Positions 44,802 to 56,022 of a stretch of DNA of 64,000 bases are shown in pieces. The position numbers were made by a program, and so were the translations under genes. Under the pieces are notes generated by a model that saw nothing but the letters and a program-made list of their open reading frames with translations, ran no database searches and was not told the DNA's origin. How positions within the stretch are numbered: position 1 is the stretch's first letter; every line of letters begins with the position of its first letter. Source of the DNA: Hibiscus mutabilis (Eukaryota > Streptophyta > Magnoliopsida > Malvales > Malvaceae); NCBI GenBank assembly GCA_019671005.1, contig CM033752.1:558001-622000 (forward strand), written 5' to 3'.

Positions 44802-47090
44802 GCTACCCCACTTTGCTCATTATTGTGAAACGAGAATTGAGCAAAGACTGACAAGAAACAAATTTTGTCTGAGACGGCCAACTGTCACTCTGAGCTGCAA
44901 GTTCTTCTTATTATGAGCTTTCACTCTTTTTTCCTCTTTAGAATGCTTGAACAAGATCTTCTTATTATGAACTTCTCAAACCTTTTGTCAAGGCTAAACC
45001 GAAGACTGAACTAGTTTTTCTCATTATAAACTATTCACTCTTTGGGTTGAACTCTTTGCTTTTTTTCTTCTTCCGAAAAACACAAACAAGTTCTTCTCAT
45101 AATGAACTTTTCCATCTTTCCCATGAACATTATGTATTTTCTATAAAAGCTTAAACAAGTTCTTCTCATTATGAACTTCTTAGTCTTTCTGTAAAGGCTA
45201 ACGCGAAGTTTGAACCAGTTCTTCTCATTATTAACTAGTTATTCTTTTTGGAAATGTTGGTCCATTTTCCTCTTTGAGAAGATCTTGGACGATCGAGTTC
45301 TTCTCATTCTGAACTCTTCTTATTTTGAGCTCTTCATTCTTTGCTGGTGAGTTTTTTTATTATGAACTTTATATTCTTTGTTGGAAGAACTCTTCTCATT
45401 ATGAGCTCTTCATTCTTTGTTAGGCTAACTCTTCCTATTATGATTTTTTCATTCTTTGTTGGGCGAGTTCTTCTTATTACGAACTCTTCATTCTTTATTA
45501 GAAATGTTGATTCATCTCTCCTTCTAGGGGAAACTGAACCTACAAAAACAAATATCATCAGTTAAAAAATTCCACTTGAAGTGATATGAGATATCCTCAA
45601 TTTCCAGCTTGAAGCACTGAGATCTTTAGAGTCACTGCTCCTTCTGCACAAAGTGTCTCGATCTTTTAGTTTGAAGCTCTAATTCTCCATCCATGCCTAC
45701 TTTTGTATTGTGCAGACAATCAGAAAGTTCTTATCACTCCTAAGGATGACGGCCTAAAGGACTTAAAATCTTCATTGAGATCTGCTCTTCTCCAATCTTG
45801 AAGTTTTAGAGTAAAATCTTTTCTTGTTCCTTGCTGATTTGTAAATTCCTGTTGAATCATACAAAAAACACTTTGAATGTATGAGTTAGCATGCCCCTAC
45901 TCATGAATGTCTAACACTATATATGATGCATTAATTATGTCAATTGAGGACCACTTAGGTGAGCTTTCATCTTCAGGAAAGCTCAAAATTTCCTTGCTTC
46001 ATTTTTTCAATGAAACTACTTTTGCTTCCAAAGTAATACATTTCACACTCGGTTTCAATCTTCAGGATCCTTACATCTTTTGCTCTAAATCGCATTTTCA
46101 AGTTTTTACTTTAGATTACTTTTCTCAAAGTACCCTTTTGGATTTTCACTTTGATTTTTCTTTTTATTTCTTTTCTCAAGGCATCCTTTCGGGTTTTCAC
46201 TTTTATTTTTTTCTTTTTGTCCTTTTTCTTTTTTTCTTTTTTTTTGTGGCGCCTTTTTGGACTTTCACCTTGTTTTTTTCTTTTCCCTTTCTTTTTTTTT
46301 CTTTTTTCACACAAAGCCTTCTTGTCTTAAAATACCCCATAAGTAATGATTTCTGTGATAGATAGTATGAACCTTTAATAGATTGATCGTGTTGTAGCTT
46401 TTGCCCCAAAAGATGGTTCATGTTCTCTCTTTTCCCCAAAATTACTTGTGTCGCTTTCTTGCAGCCTTTGTTTAAATGTTTCTGACACCCGGGACTGTAT
46501 CATTTACTCGACAAACTTTCCATCATTAAACAAGTACCAAGGCTACCTCCTGTTCTACCTGCACTTAAAGGATTAGTACATCATAGTAAAACCCACGAAA
46601 TCCTTTGTTTTTCTTGTGCCTAATCAATATATCTACAAGATGCTTGTTGAAACGATAAGAGAAAGCTCAAAATACTATTTTACTAAAATTTGAGAAAATG
46701 GAACAATTTGATAAGTCATGGAAAACATGAGAAAAAAATCAATGCAATGCCCCAGATATCCACTATATGAAGGACGCGAAAGCCCGTCGACCTAAATAGA
46801 GCTTCTAACCACAAAATTCCTCAAAACTGTAGATTTTTGGAGAAGGTTTCTTGTCAGATGCCTAATTTCAAAATGCATTTAAGCTGCCCTTTCAGGTTTT
46901 CAACTCAAATCCCCCTTTGGTTTCAAGGCGTCCTTTACAAATTTTCATCTTGAACCTCTGAATTTTTTTATTTTCTTTCTTTTTTTTATTTGATTTTTTT
47001 CGATACCTAAGACGCCATGTTTTGGGTTTTCACCATAGATATTTTCATTTTGCGAAGCGCCCTTTTTGGGTTTTCACTCCATTTTTTCTT
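44802..47090 (-). mobile_element. 3' non-coding internal region of element T
   Basis: From the polypurine tract GGGGTAGC back to the end of pol. It contains 39 bp tandem repeats (45340-45500), longer TTCTTCTCATTATGAAC repeats (44900-45300) and a pyrimidine-rich tract at 46110-46310. The open frames here, such as 45907-46365 plus and 46111-46439 minus (Lys-rich), are products of biased composition. The layout parallels element A (6926-10765). Confidence 0.65.
45340..45500. repeat. 39 bp tandem repeat open on both strands
   Basis: Four units of type GAACTCTTCTCATTATGAGC followed by TCTTCATTCTTTGTTGG. The 13-codon period keeps frames open on plus (45341-45565) and minus (45334-45558). No sign of translation. 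Confidence 0.75.
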
Positions 47091-47563
47091 TTATTTCCCC
47101 CTTTTCAATTTATTTTTAATTCTCTGAGCATAACACTTATTGACTGAGTCTGAGTCCGCTGAATTACTTAACTCATATCCGTCCCTCTTTGTTAAAATCA
47201 ATGTTCCTTCAAAAAAGGCCTCATAAATAATGTATAGCCCTTCCCATTTAGGCGTCAATTTCTCACGGAAATCTTTATGAATTGGCATCTTCTTGGAATT
47301 CTCTTGATGAACTTTCTTATCATGAGCCCACATTGTTCTCTTTCGGTACATCTAACCATGGAAATTTGCTTTCATTTTCTTCTCTTCAATAAGATTCAAT
47401 TGATTATACCAAGCCTGTACTCACTATGCGTCGTTCAATTTCTCATTTGTCAAAACCTAGTAACAGAATCTTAACCTCAATTGGTAACACTACTTCTATC
47501 CCATAGACCAAAGAATACGGTGTTGCCCCTGTTGAAGTACGCACTATTGTTCGATATGCATAT
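47091..47563 (-). pseudogene. Element T integrase C-terminal part
   Basis: Minus strand: after the N insertion the frame resumes at RT.VRTSTGATPYSLVYG and IEVVLPIEV, the hallmark block of Tat/Ogre integrases, then MYRKRTM, VHQENSKK, and the terminal WEGLYIIYEAF...LTKRDGYELSN, which is the usual pol end before a stop at 47091. Stops and frameshifts lie between 47350 and 47500. The first half of the domain is at 57614-58130 on the far side of element N. Confidence 0.85.
47559..47563. other. Target duplication CATAT, left side of element N
   Basis: CATAT at 47559-47563 and again at 57614-57618, exactly bounding the N LTRs, as made by Ty3/gypsy integrases (5 bp). Confidence 0.9.
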
Positions 47564-49224
47564 TGTTACGTGTTTTGAGTGCTATACAAATGTGCAAGCT
47601 AACATGTCGCAAGTAATAAAGTGATGAATATAGAGTATCTTCTCCACAGGGACTGATATGAAGGACTTGGACTCTTAACTCCTTGCACTGAAATAAAAGA
47701 ATAGTTGTGATGATAGATAGTGATAGAAAAATAAACCAAATAACTAAAGATTGTAAAGGAAATAAAGTAATCAATGAGAGAGTTGGTTGGATTATTAGGA
47801 TTAAGAGTATGCCGGATGAGTTACTTTGGCAAGTTGAATGCTGGAGGCAAGTGAAATGATGAGGCAAGTAGATTGTCATGGCAAGTAATTGCCCAGGCAA
47901 GTAGTTTGCTGGAAGTATGACTCTCCGTGACCAGTGAAATGCAATAGCAAGTGGTTGTGTCAGAGTATGACTATTCTCGACAAGTGGGTGCCCTGGCAAG
48001 TTAATTGTTGCGGCAAGTGCGATGTCGTGGCAAGCCAATTGTGTCTCTAATGTTCGGCAGAGTATTCTTCACTACCTTCACGTTATTTCTAACTCGAAGG
48101 GCTTACGCTTGCGTAAATCTTGGCGATATGTCTGTCACACGCTACTTTACCAAGAATGAACATCGTATTTCCTTAAACTCTTGTTAGCCGCTTGAAATTC
48201 TCACATTCACCAAGCTCCTTTACTTTGTCACTTTTCAGAAACTTGGTTCAAGAGGGAATTGGTTTCCTTCAACTCTCGCAATGTTAGGAAACCCGGATTC
48301 AATTCAGTCCGTTGATCTCCATCAACTCTCATAATGTTTGGAAATCAACTCGATTGAAGAACCTCCAATGGCTATCACTTCATCAGAATAATTTCTTCTC
48401 AGAAATCCGTCATTGATCTCACTTTCCCTTGTACTGTCACCAATTTAGGAATTTGAGATTTAACAAATGATTCTCAATCAAGTGTTTATCTCTAAACTGA
48501 TCAAATTGGAAGAACAAGAATTGAATCAACATTGTGCATTTAACTTTAAACCAAAATCAAATCATCCATAAAAAAGCCTCTCAAAACCTAATAACCCAAA
48601 CCATCTAAGTTTAGTTGACAGTCGGGTGAAAAGAAAATAAAAAAAAAAGATATTCCCCAACATGAAGGGTGATGTGCAACTAGAGAAATAAAAGAAGAGG
48701 GGAGATGACCTCCTCAATCTGATCACTCCTACGATCAACTTCCCTTGATCTCTCCCTCTCGATCCGACTTCCCCAATTTCCTCTCCGATTCACTCCCCTT
48801 TCTTCATGTGTTTCGATCCTTTAAATAGGTGTGGATGGGAGTTTGTTGCGATATAATTTGGTGGAGATAGGGCTTCCATTTTGAATTTCAAATGTTGGAG
48901 ATAATGTAGCTGATAAATAAATAAAATTTGGGGATTTTTCCTTTGGATTTGAATTTGAATTGGGTAGTTGGATATCTTAACTGCTTTGATCCCTTCAACG
49001 CCATTGCGGACTTCAGCAATTGGCTCGGTAATTCGTCCCGCACACAAACGAATAAAAGAGCAGCATTTTTTCTACAAAAATTAATAAAATGCATGGTCAA
49101 GCACTTTGAACTAGGAAACTATGAACTTATGCAAGAATGGATACAAATGCAACTAAAAAGAGCTTAAGTCTAACAATTATGTGAGTAAAAGGGTAGGAAA
49201 AATAATACATTTACACACTTATCA
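47564..49224 (-). repeat. 3' LTR of element N
   Basis: Minus strand begins TGATAAGTGTGTAAATG and ends CACTCAAAACACGTAACA. It is 1661 bp. It has extra GGCAAGT-type repeat units at 47985-48045 not found in the other LTR. A GTTTCGATCCTTTAAATAGG block near 48805 resembles a promoter with TTTAAATA as a TATA-like box on the complementary reading. Confidence 0.9.
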
Positions 49225-49236
49225 CACCCCCAAACT
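49225..49236 (-). other. Polypurine tract of element N
   Basis: Minus strand GAGTTTGGGGGTG directly before the 3' LTR start TGATAAG. It primes plus-strand DNA. Confidence 0.8.
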
Positions 49237-49962
49237 CGAACTATTGCTTCTCCTCAAGTATTGCAAAACTAATCATCACTTGCCAAGGCATTTACCAAAC
49301 ACAAACAAGTTGCGTACTTGACTTCAATTCTCAGAACCGGGGCAACTAGCATTAATTACCTTTGTGACTTTAGGCAAAATATAGAAAGATTACTCAAAAT
49401 TCGGTATGATGCAAGTGAAGAGTATGTGTAGTCATGTACAAGTTAATCATAGGAGTTCCAAGAAAAACCTTAGTTTTATTAACTTGCCGAGGTAAGCGAT
49501 CTACTAGAGCCAGTTTTGGGCACATCTAGAAATTCTTCTTTTTTATATTTTTATACTAGAGCTAGTTTCAGGCACCTCTAGCATTTGCAAGATCCCTAAG
49601 ACTAGAGCCAGATGGGCACCTCTAGCTAAGGTTCATTGTTCATGATTTTTTGGCTAGAGCCAGTTTCGAGCACCTCTAGCATTTTTTAAATGTTTCTTTA
49701 CCTAAGGTTTACTAGGTTATCCTAAATTAACAAGTCACAACAGTGTTTATTAAAGCTGCATCATAATGAAATCCTAAGAAACTTTCCATGCTAAGCCTAG
49801 AGTCAAAAGTTTTCTTAACCTAATACCATGGTAAATAAATCATCATCAGATATCACAGCAGGTTATTAACAAGTTCAGTCAGGCAAACCATCATGGAAAG
49901 TGACACTAACTAAAAACAAATGAATGCAAATGCAACTAAACATGAAACAACCAAGACAGTTC

Positions 49963-49980
49963 CCCCAAACTCGAGGAAAG
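49963..49980 (-). other. Second polypurine-tract-like site in element N
   Basis: Minus strand CTCGAGTTTGGGGGAACTG, 740 bp upstream of the 3' LTR and matching the LTR-adjacent tract over GAGTTTGGGGG. It is followed on the plus side by ATCCTCAATGTATGAAAAC, parallel to CTCCTCAAGTATTGCAAAAC after the first tract. Confidence 0.6.
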
Positions 49981-50307
49981 CATTATCCTCAATGTATGAA
50001 AACAAAAGCAAACAAAAATAAAATGAGAATGAAAATGCTAGTTAGCGAGGCCATCACCTCTAGTGGTTTCTTGGTGGCCATGTGCTTAACACACTTTTCA
50101 GTGCATGTTGGTTGCTGTCTTGCTAGTGGTGCAGGGTTGAAGCTTTAATCTCCTCTACCTCTTCCTCTGGCTCACCCATCGTGTCAGCTTCCTTAAATGG
50201 TGAAGCTTTACACTTCGTTGGTTTCTGTGGTAGCTCATTCGATTGTGGGGACATCAACGGTGTGGAAGTGGTTTCTTTAGAATCTGCGGGATAACAAATG
50301 GTTCAGT

Positions 50308-51500
50308 TTACATAGGTTCAGTCATTGATTTCTTACCATTATCCTTGGCATCAGTTGCCGTGGCAGTTTCCTTCTTTGCTGGGCTAGACTTGCTAGCCTC
50401 ACTTACCGTGGCAAGTAGCTCTTTAGGGAACACGAGGAATGGTACTTGGCAATCGGGGTACTTCTCCAAGATGATTTGTGCTAGTGCAACATCCCGATCC
50501 TTGATATACCGTAGGAGCTGCATCTCTCGCTCCTCCGTATGCTCTTTCTTCTCCAATAAAGGGCGTACTAGATCGACCACCCCTTGAGAACTTGCCGAGG
50601 CAAACATTTTTGGTGCAGTGTCTTTTGCCGCAGCTTGTGCACTTGCTGGGGCAACTGGGACAGTTGGCTTTGGTCGTGGCATTTCTTCTTGCATCGCTCG
50701 CATGTACTGTGCATTTGTCCACCCACTCCGTTTTGGCATTCGTTCATCGATTGGCTCGATTGGTACCTTTTCTTTCTCACACAAAATAGTTATTAAATTG
50801 GGAAATATAAGGCTCTTATGTCCTTTTTACTGTATGCATAAATTTCATTGACAATTATTCACCCAACATTGTTAAGTCGCTCGTGAATAATACAGTGCAA
50901 CAACAACAATCGAGACAACAAAACAATGGTGTTGTGTGTGGTAGGTATTAAACGAGTTTTAATAAGATTAATCTACAACTTAGCTTTATGTTTTAGCATA
51001 ATGCAGTTTATCGTTCCCTTGAGTTCTCCCTTGTTCCATTTCGTTCCTTCCAAGATAAGATCCTTTAAAACTTGGTCTATTTTCTTACGAGTCACATTCT
51101 CCATGAACTTTGCAAGTTTATCTTCTTTGAAAAACAAGCCATAATAGGGATTTATGGTAGTAGCGTCGAGAAGAATAGCCCTGCCACGTACAAATAAAAC
51201 CGAGTTATTTGGACTAGAAACATGAGAGTAAAATTCCCTTACCCATGAGACGTTTACTCCGGCCGGTTGTTCATAGAATATTGTCCATTTATGACTCTCG
51301 ATTATGGCATATATGGACTTCCCAAGACCAAAACTCGGGTGTGGCATGTCATAGGTAAAACCTTGTTCCTCCCAAACTCGTCTTGTTGCAAACTTCTTTT
51401 TGAATCGCTTTTACACGGCTATCATGGTGAACTTTTGGTATGGTGGTTGTGGCGTGTGTAAGGGACAAATTTCATCCATGGTTTTGAGGTTTGTAGACAT
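50308..51500 (-). pseudogene. Element N 3' gene in env position (putative plant transposon protein type)
   Basis: Starts MSTNLKTMDEICPLHTPQPP near 51500, passes one stop (near 51416), then TYDMPHPSFGLGKSI, SWVREFYSHVSSP, VLFVRGRAILLDATTINPYYGL and KWNKGELKGT (51347-50973), and after a frame change a second half (50784-50308) that is acidic/basic mixed with KRSGWTNAQYMRAMQEEM, Ala-rich and EKKEHTEEREMQLLRYI, coiled-coil-like. WVREFYAN...VRG..V.F....IN..YGL is the style of plant sequences labelled putative plant transposon protein. No signal peptide or membrane segment is seen, so it is not a typical env. Element M keeps a related frame in the same place. Confidence 0.65.
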
Positions 51501-52149
51501 GATGTCGATTCAAGAAGAAAAAAAAGAAAAAAAACTCAAGATTTCAAAAATGGAGAAAAGAAAGTGGGAAGAAGATGAAGTGAATATGAGAGAGTAAATG
51601 AATGCGAGAGATTGAAGGTTGGTGTTATAATGGTGAAGTGAATGATGAGTGATGGAAAGGTGAAAGGGTGAATGATGTCTCACCAATGGGTGAAAAAACA
51701 TAAAAAGATGGGAAGGAGAAGAGTGGTGCGGCTAGGGTAGAAAATTAAATGAGATAATTCTAGGGTTTGAACAAAATTAGGTATTTAAACCTATAATTAC
51801 CCTACCGGCTGTTTGATCTCTCCTAAGAAAATTCCCAACACTTCTTCAATTCTTCTCCAATTCAAATTCTTGACCTAAAAGAGAAAAAAAGATAGAAATT
51901 AAAATAAGAATAAAAATAAGAGAATGGATAATTAAAAAGAGAAAATATTCAAATTTAAAATTAAAAAAGAAATAAAAGAAATAAAAATAACACAATTTAA
52001 AATTCAAAAACAATAAACAGCCTAACTAACCAAAATTTAAATAACCAAAATAGATAATAAAAAAAATCCCAAAAAAAATTAAAATAACAGAAACCCAAAA
52101 ATAACAAAAATAAAATAAAATGAAAAATTTTGAGCGAGAGCATTTTCAT

Positions 52150-53440
52150 GCATCTCCCAAGGAGATTGTGAGCTTGTATCTCTCAACATGGCTTCCAACA
52201 TAGTGCTTTAATCTTTGCCCATTGATCGATTCTTGATTGATCGGATCATAATGGCACCATGGGAGTAGGGTTTAACCACCTCGAATGGTCCAGTCCATCA
52301 TGATTTAAGTTTACCTGGAAAAAGTTTAAGGCGCGAATTATAAAGAATCACCATTTTCCCTAGTAAGAATTACAGTGGCAAAATCTTTCTGTCATGCCAG
52401 CGTTTTATTTTCTCCTTGTACAGCTTGGCATTGTCATACGCAGATGCGCGAAAATCTTCAATCTCATTCAGGTCAACATTCGTCTCTGTCTAGCTTTCTC
52501 CCAATCCATATTCATTGTTGAGATGGCCCAATAAGCTTTATGCTCGATCTCTATCGAAAGGTGGCAAGTTTTTCCGTAGACGAGTCTATATGGAGTTGTG
52601 CCCAAAGGGTGTCTTATATGCAGTTCGATAAGCCCAAAGAGCATCATCTAGTCTCTCAGACCAATCCTTACGTGAAGGATTTACAACTTTCTTCAAAATA
52701 ATCTTCAATTCTTGGTTAGAGATTTTAGCTTGCCCATTGGTTTGCGGATGATATGTCGTGGTAATTTTATGGGTAACCCCAAAGCATAGCAACACCTTGG
52801 CAATAAGTTTGTTGTCAAAATGTTTACCCGCATCACTGATAATTGCCTTTGGCACTCCAAACCATGAGAATATGTTCTTTTATAGAAATCTTTGAACAGT
52901 CTTTGCGTCATTTCTGGGGGTTGCAACTACTTCAAACCACTTGGACACATAGTCCACATGGAGTAGAATGTAAAGGTTGCCATATGATGATGGAAAGGGC
53001 TCCATAAAGTCAATGCCCCAAACGTCAAACAAATCCACCTCAAGGATGTTTTGCAATGGCATCTCATGTCGTCTTGAAATATTCCCGATTGTTTGACATC
53101 GATCACATTGCTTGTAAAACCCATGAGCATCATTGTAGATAGTAGGCCAATACAAGCCTGACTGTAAGACTTTTGTTGTTGTACGAGTTCCTCCAAAATG
53201 ACCTCCATAGGATGACGAGTGGCATTGTTAGAGTATATTTTTCTGCTACTCCTCAAGAATACATCTTCTCATAACCTGATCTGTACATTGTTTAAACAAT
53301 AGAGGCTAGTCCCAACAATAATGCTTAGCATTATGTAGGAACCACTTTTTTCCTTGATAAGAAAGATCATGAGGTAAAATACCACTTACAAGAAAATTCA
53401 CTATATCAGCATACTAGGGAATTGCCTTGTCAATTAGTAG
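52150..53440 (-). pseudogene. Element N integrase, catalytic Glu replaced
   Basis: Minus strand: the N-terminal part with YADIVNFLVSG and FLHNAKHY leads to the HHCC domain (CDRCQ, near 53100), then the core: GIDFMEPFPSS with the first Asp, SDAGKHF with the second Asp (about 52830), and YHPQTNGQAKISNQELK, where the family has QAE; the third acidic catalytic residue is Lys. Frames 53155-52880 and 52855-52586 are offset by one frameshift. The C-terminal part fades out about 52150. Integrase would join cDNA to the chromosome; this copy should be inactive. Confidence 0.88.
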
Positions 53441-53504
53441 TTGTTCATCTAGGAACGTGTTATGGGTTTCCAAGTGGTCACCTGCGTTATTGTTTCCTTC
53501 AAGT

Positions 53505-53545
53505 CTGGGTAAGCGGTCAACAATCTGAGTTTCTGCATCAAAGTT
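53505..53545 (-). other. Deletion junction: RT and RNase H absent in element N
   Basis: On the minus strand, protease-linker residues MAKFNFDAETQ run directly into IVDRLPRLEGN, which corresponds to the DHLSRLEGN-like end of the RNase H region in full Athila pol. The roughly 2 kb for reverse transcriptase and RNase H is missing. The exact breakpoint is within about 40 bp. Confidence 0.75.
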
Positions 53546-53679
53546 GAACTTTGCCATGACTTCTATTGCTTGGCATTCTTCTGGATCATCGACATCCTTG
53601 AATGTTTTGAATACTCTAAGTGTGACTTGCTACTCATTCACCTTCATAGTGAGTTCTCCTCTTTCAACGTCAATTAAAG

Positions 53680-54069
53680 TCCTCTCCGTTGCTAAAAATG
53701 GTCTTCCAAAGATAATGGGTGCAAACTCATCTACTTCATATTCCAAAACAATAAAATCAACGAGAAAATAAACTTATCAACTCTTACCAGAATATCTTTA
53801 ATTTTTACCTCGGGATGCACATATGATCTATCGATAAGCTGCAACATGACTATATTAGGCCTCACCTTGCCTATGCCTAATCGCTGAAACATAGGTTTGG
53901 GCATAAGATTTATGCTTGCTCCAAGGTCACATAGAGCTTTTCTGATGTAATGCTCGCCAAGAAAACATAGTATTGTGAAACTGCCTGAATCTTTAAGCTT
54001 AGGGGGCAATTGATTGTGTAATAGAGCCATACATCTTTCTATCAAGGCAACTGTCTTAAACTCGCTCAA
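53680..54069 (-). pseudogene. Element N aspartic protease domain
   Basis: Minus strand: ALCDLGASINLMP is the retropepsin active site (D-L-G-A-S) in its Athila form, followed by the flap region around RPNIVMLQLIDRSYVHP and the end block IIFGRPFLAT near 53690. It would cut gag-pol. It lies downstream of gag in the normal order. The frame changes near 53740, so it is broken. Beyond GRPFLAT the sequence goes within about 50 residues to the tail of RNase H and the integrase. Confidence 0.85.
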
Positions 54070-54204
54070 CCTCTTACGCTTTGATACGATTTATTTAAGG
54101 AACTTGGCGTAATTCGGCATATGCTCGATTGCCTCAACCAGTGGTAAGTTGATGTGGAATTGTTTAAGAATGTCAAGGAACTTCTTAAACTGGTACTCAT
54201 TCTT

Positions 54205-55913
54205 TTATTTCTTTAGCCTCTGTGGAAATGGTAGTGACGATCTGTTCTCTTTGTCTTTACTCATCTCGATTGTATTGGTTGTAATAGATGGACGTGCTGC
54301 GGCATATGGAATCGTCGTGGCATTAGCTTTTGAAGACTCTTCTTTATCAGTCAATGTATGCTCATCCTCTTCGGGTTGGATAAGATCTTTACCCACCTTA
54401 GCTCTGCTTCTGGTAGTGATTACTTTACACTGCTCATGGTTTGAACCTCGTGCAACCTCAGTATTGATGGGCAAGGTTCCCTGTGGCCTCGTGCTTAGGG
54501 CTTGGGAAAATTGTCCAACCTTAGTTTCTAAAGACTTAATTGCTGCTTCTTGACTCTGCATCTAAATTTTTGTCATGTTCATAAAAAAGTCAGTCTTTTG
54601 CATGAAATTGCTAGTTTTAGCCATATAAGATTCAGTTTTAAGCATAAAAGCATTGATAGTGATTTCTAAAGAACTAGCTGTTGATTGTTGTTACGGTAAT
54701 TGATTTTGTTGCCGTGGCCTGTTCTATTGGAATCATGATGCTTTAGTATTCTGTCAAGATGTATTGTTGTAGTCATTCTGATTATTCCATGAGAAGTTTG
54801 GATGCTGCTTTCATCTCGGATTATATGTGTGGGAATATAGATTGTTATTTTTATTGTAGTTTCTAACATAAAACTAGTTTATGGGTTTTGTGGACACTCA
54901 GAAGAATCATGGTTATCATTACAAAAATCACTAGATGAATCTACGACCTTTACCTCCTGTGTGTTGCTGGGACGCTGCAGATTCTTAACCATATTGGTTA
55001 ATGCGGCCAATTATGCTAAGATGGCATCAGTTGAATCAAGCTCAATTGTCGTGTCATATCACATTGCCTGTCCCTTCCTAGCAGTTGGAAATTGATAGTC
55101 ATTGTTGGCAAGTCTATCAAGAATCTCAAACGCTTTCTCTGGTAATTTATCTAGGAGCGTTTCATTTGCCGAGGCATCTAGCATCATCCTCGTTGGTGCA
55201 TTAACTCTATTGTAGAACATCACTATTTGCATCTATTCTTGAAATACGTGCATAGGACACTTACGAAAAAGCTCTTTGTAATGATCGCAAGCCTCAGACA
55301 TAGATTCGTCATCTGATTGACGAAAAGAAGTGATATCGTTACGCAATTTATTTGTCGTGCTAGTAGAATTGTACCTGACAAGGAAACTTTGGCATAGATC
55401 TGTCCAAGATTCTAGAGGGCCTGGTGGTATGATATTGAACCATGTTCTTGCCGTATCCCTCAGTGAATAGGGAAAAATTCTAAGTTTGAGGACATCCTCA
55501 TAGACTCCTAGCTGTTCAAAAGAATCGCAAACCTCAAAGAAAGATCTTAGATGCTGTCAGGCATCTTCGTTTGTTGAGCTGCCAAATTGCCCAATTGAAT
55601 TTAGCATATTGAACATTAATGGCTTTAATTCAAAGTTTACGGCGTGAATCTCAAGAGTAGAAATTCCTGGATTGAGATCACCAAGGTCTGGTAGTAAATG
55701 ATCTCGAATGGGTCTATTTTGTACTCAAACTGATTGATTCACTACAGCTGCATTGCCTCTTGCCGCGATATTCTGATTGCCTATGGGAATTGGATCTTCC
55801 ATAGATGTACGTAGTTCTCCTTTTCTCTTACGGAGTACACGTTCAATCTCAGGTTCAAGTGTACAGTCTTGTGTTGTTGGTCTTGCCCTGTTCATACACA
55901 GATTCAAAACCAA
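54205..55913 (-). pseudogene. Element N gag (Athila type), several stops
   Basis: The minus-strand reading starts near 55895 (MNRARPTTQ) and continues through IRDHLLPDLGDLNP, FELKPLMFNMLN, the capsid core LRIFPYSLRDTARTWF and YNSTSTTNKLRNDI, then an Asn/Trp-rich stretch (RWKQHPNFSWNN) and the linker IKSLETKVGQFSQAL up to 54205. Athila gag is normally one long frame; here at least five in-frame stops (for example after VVNQSV at 55725) and a few frame changes interrupt it. A weak CNDNHDSSEC replaces a normal zinc knuckle. Gag would form the particle. Confidence 0.85.
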
Positions 55914-55997
55914 AGGGTGTTAGCCACTTGAAACAATCAACAAAATAAAAAAGAAAAAAGTAATGCAAGAAATTAAAGATAAAGTCGCAATTGCCAG

Positions 55998-56015
55998 TCC
56001 TCGGCAACGATGCCA
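55998..56015 (-). other. Primer-binding site of element N, tRNA-Asp type
   Basis: Minus strand TGGCATCGTTGCCGAGGA, compared with the tRNA-Asp complement TGGCGCCGTTGCCGGGG: three changes. It follows the LTR after AGTTTTT, the usual Athila spacing. Confidence 0.85.
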
Positions 56016-56022
56016 AAAAACT

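Noticed and set aside
45907..46439. 152-residue plus frame and Lys-rich minus frames
   Set aside because: They come from a pyrimidine-rich low-complexity tract in the 3' part of element T; no domain and no splice or start context.
47544..48038. 164-residue minus-strand open frame
   Set aside because: It lies across the LTR of element N and its shorter partner recurs at 55973-56393 in the other LTR; it is a by-product of LTR composition.
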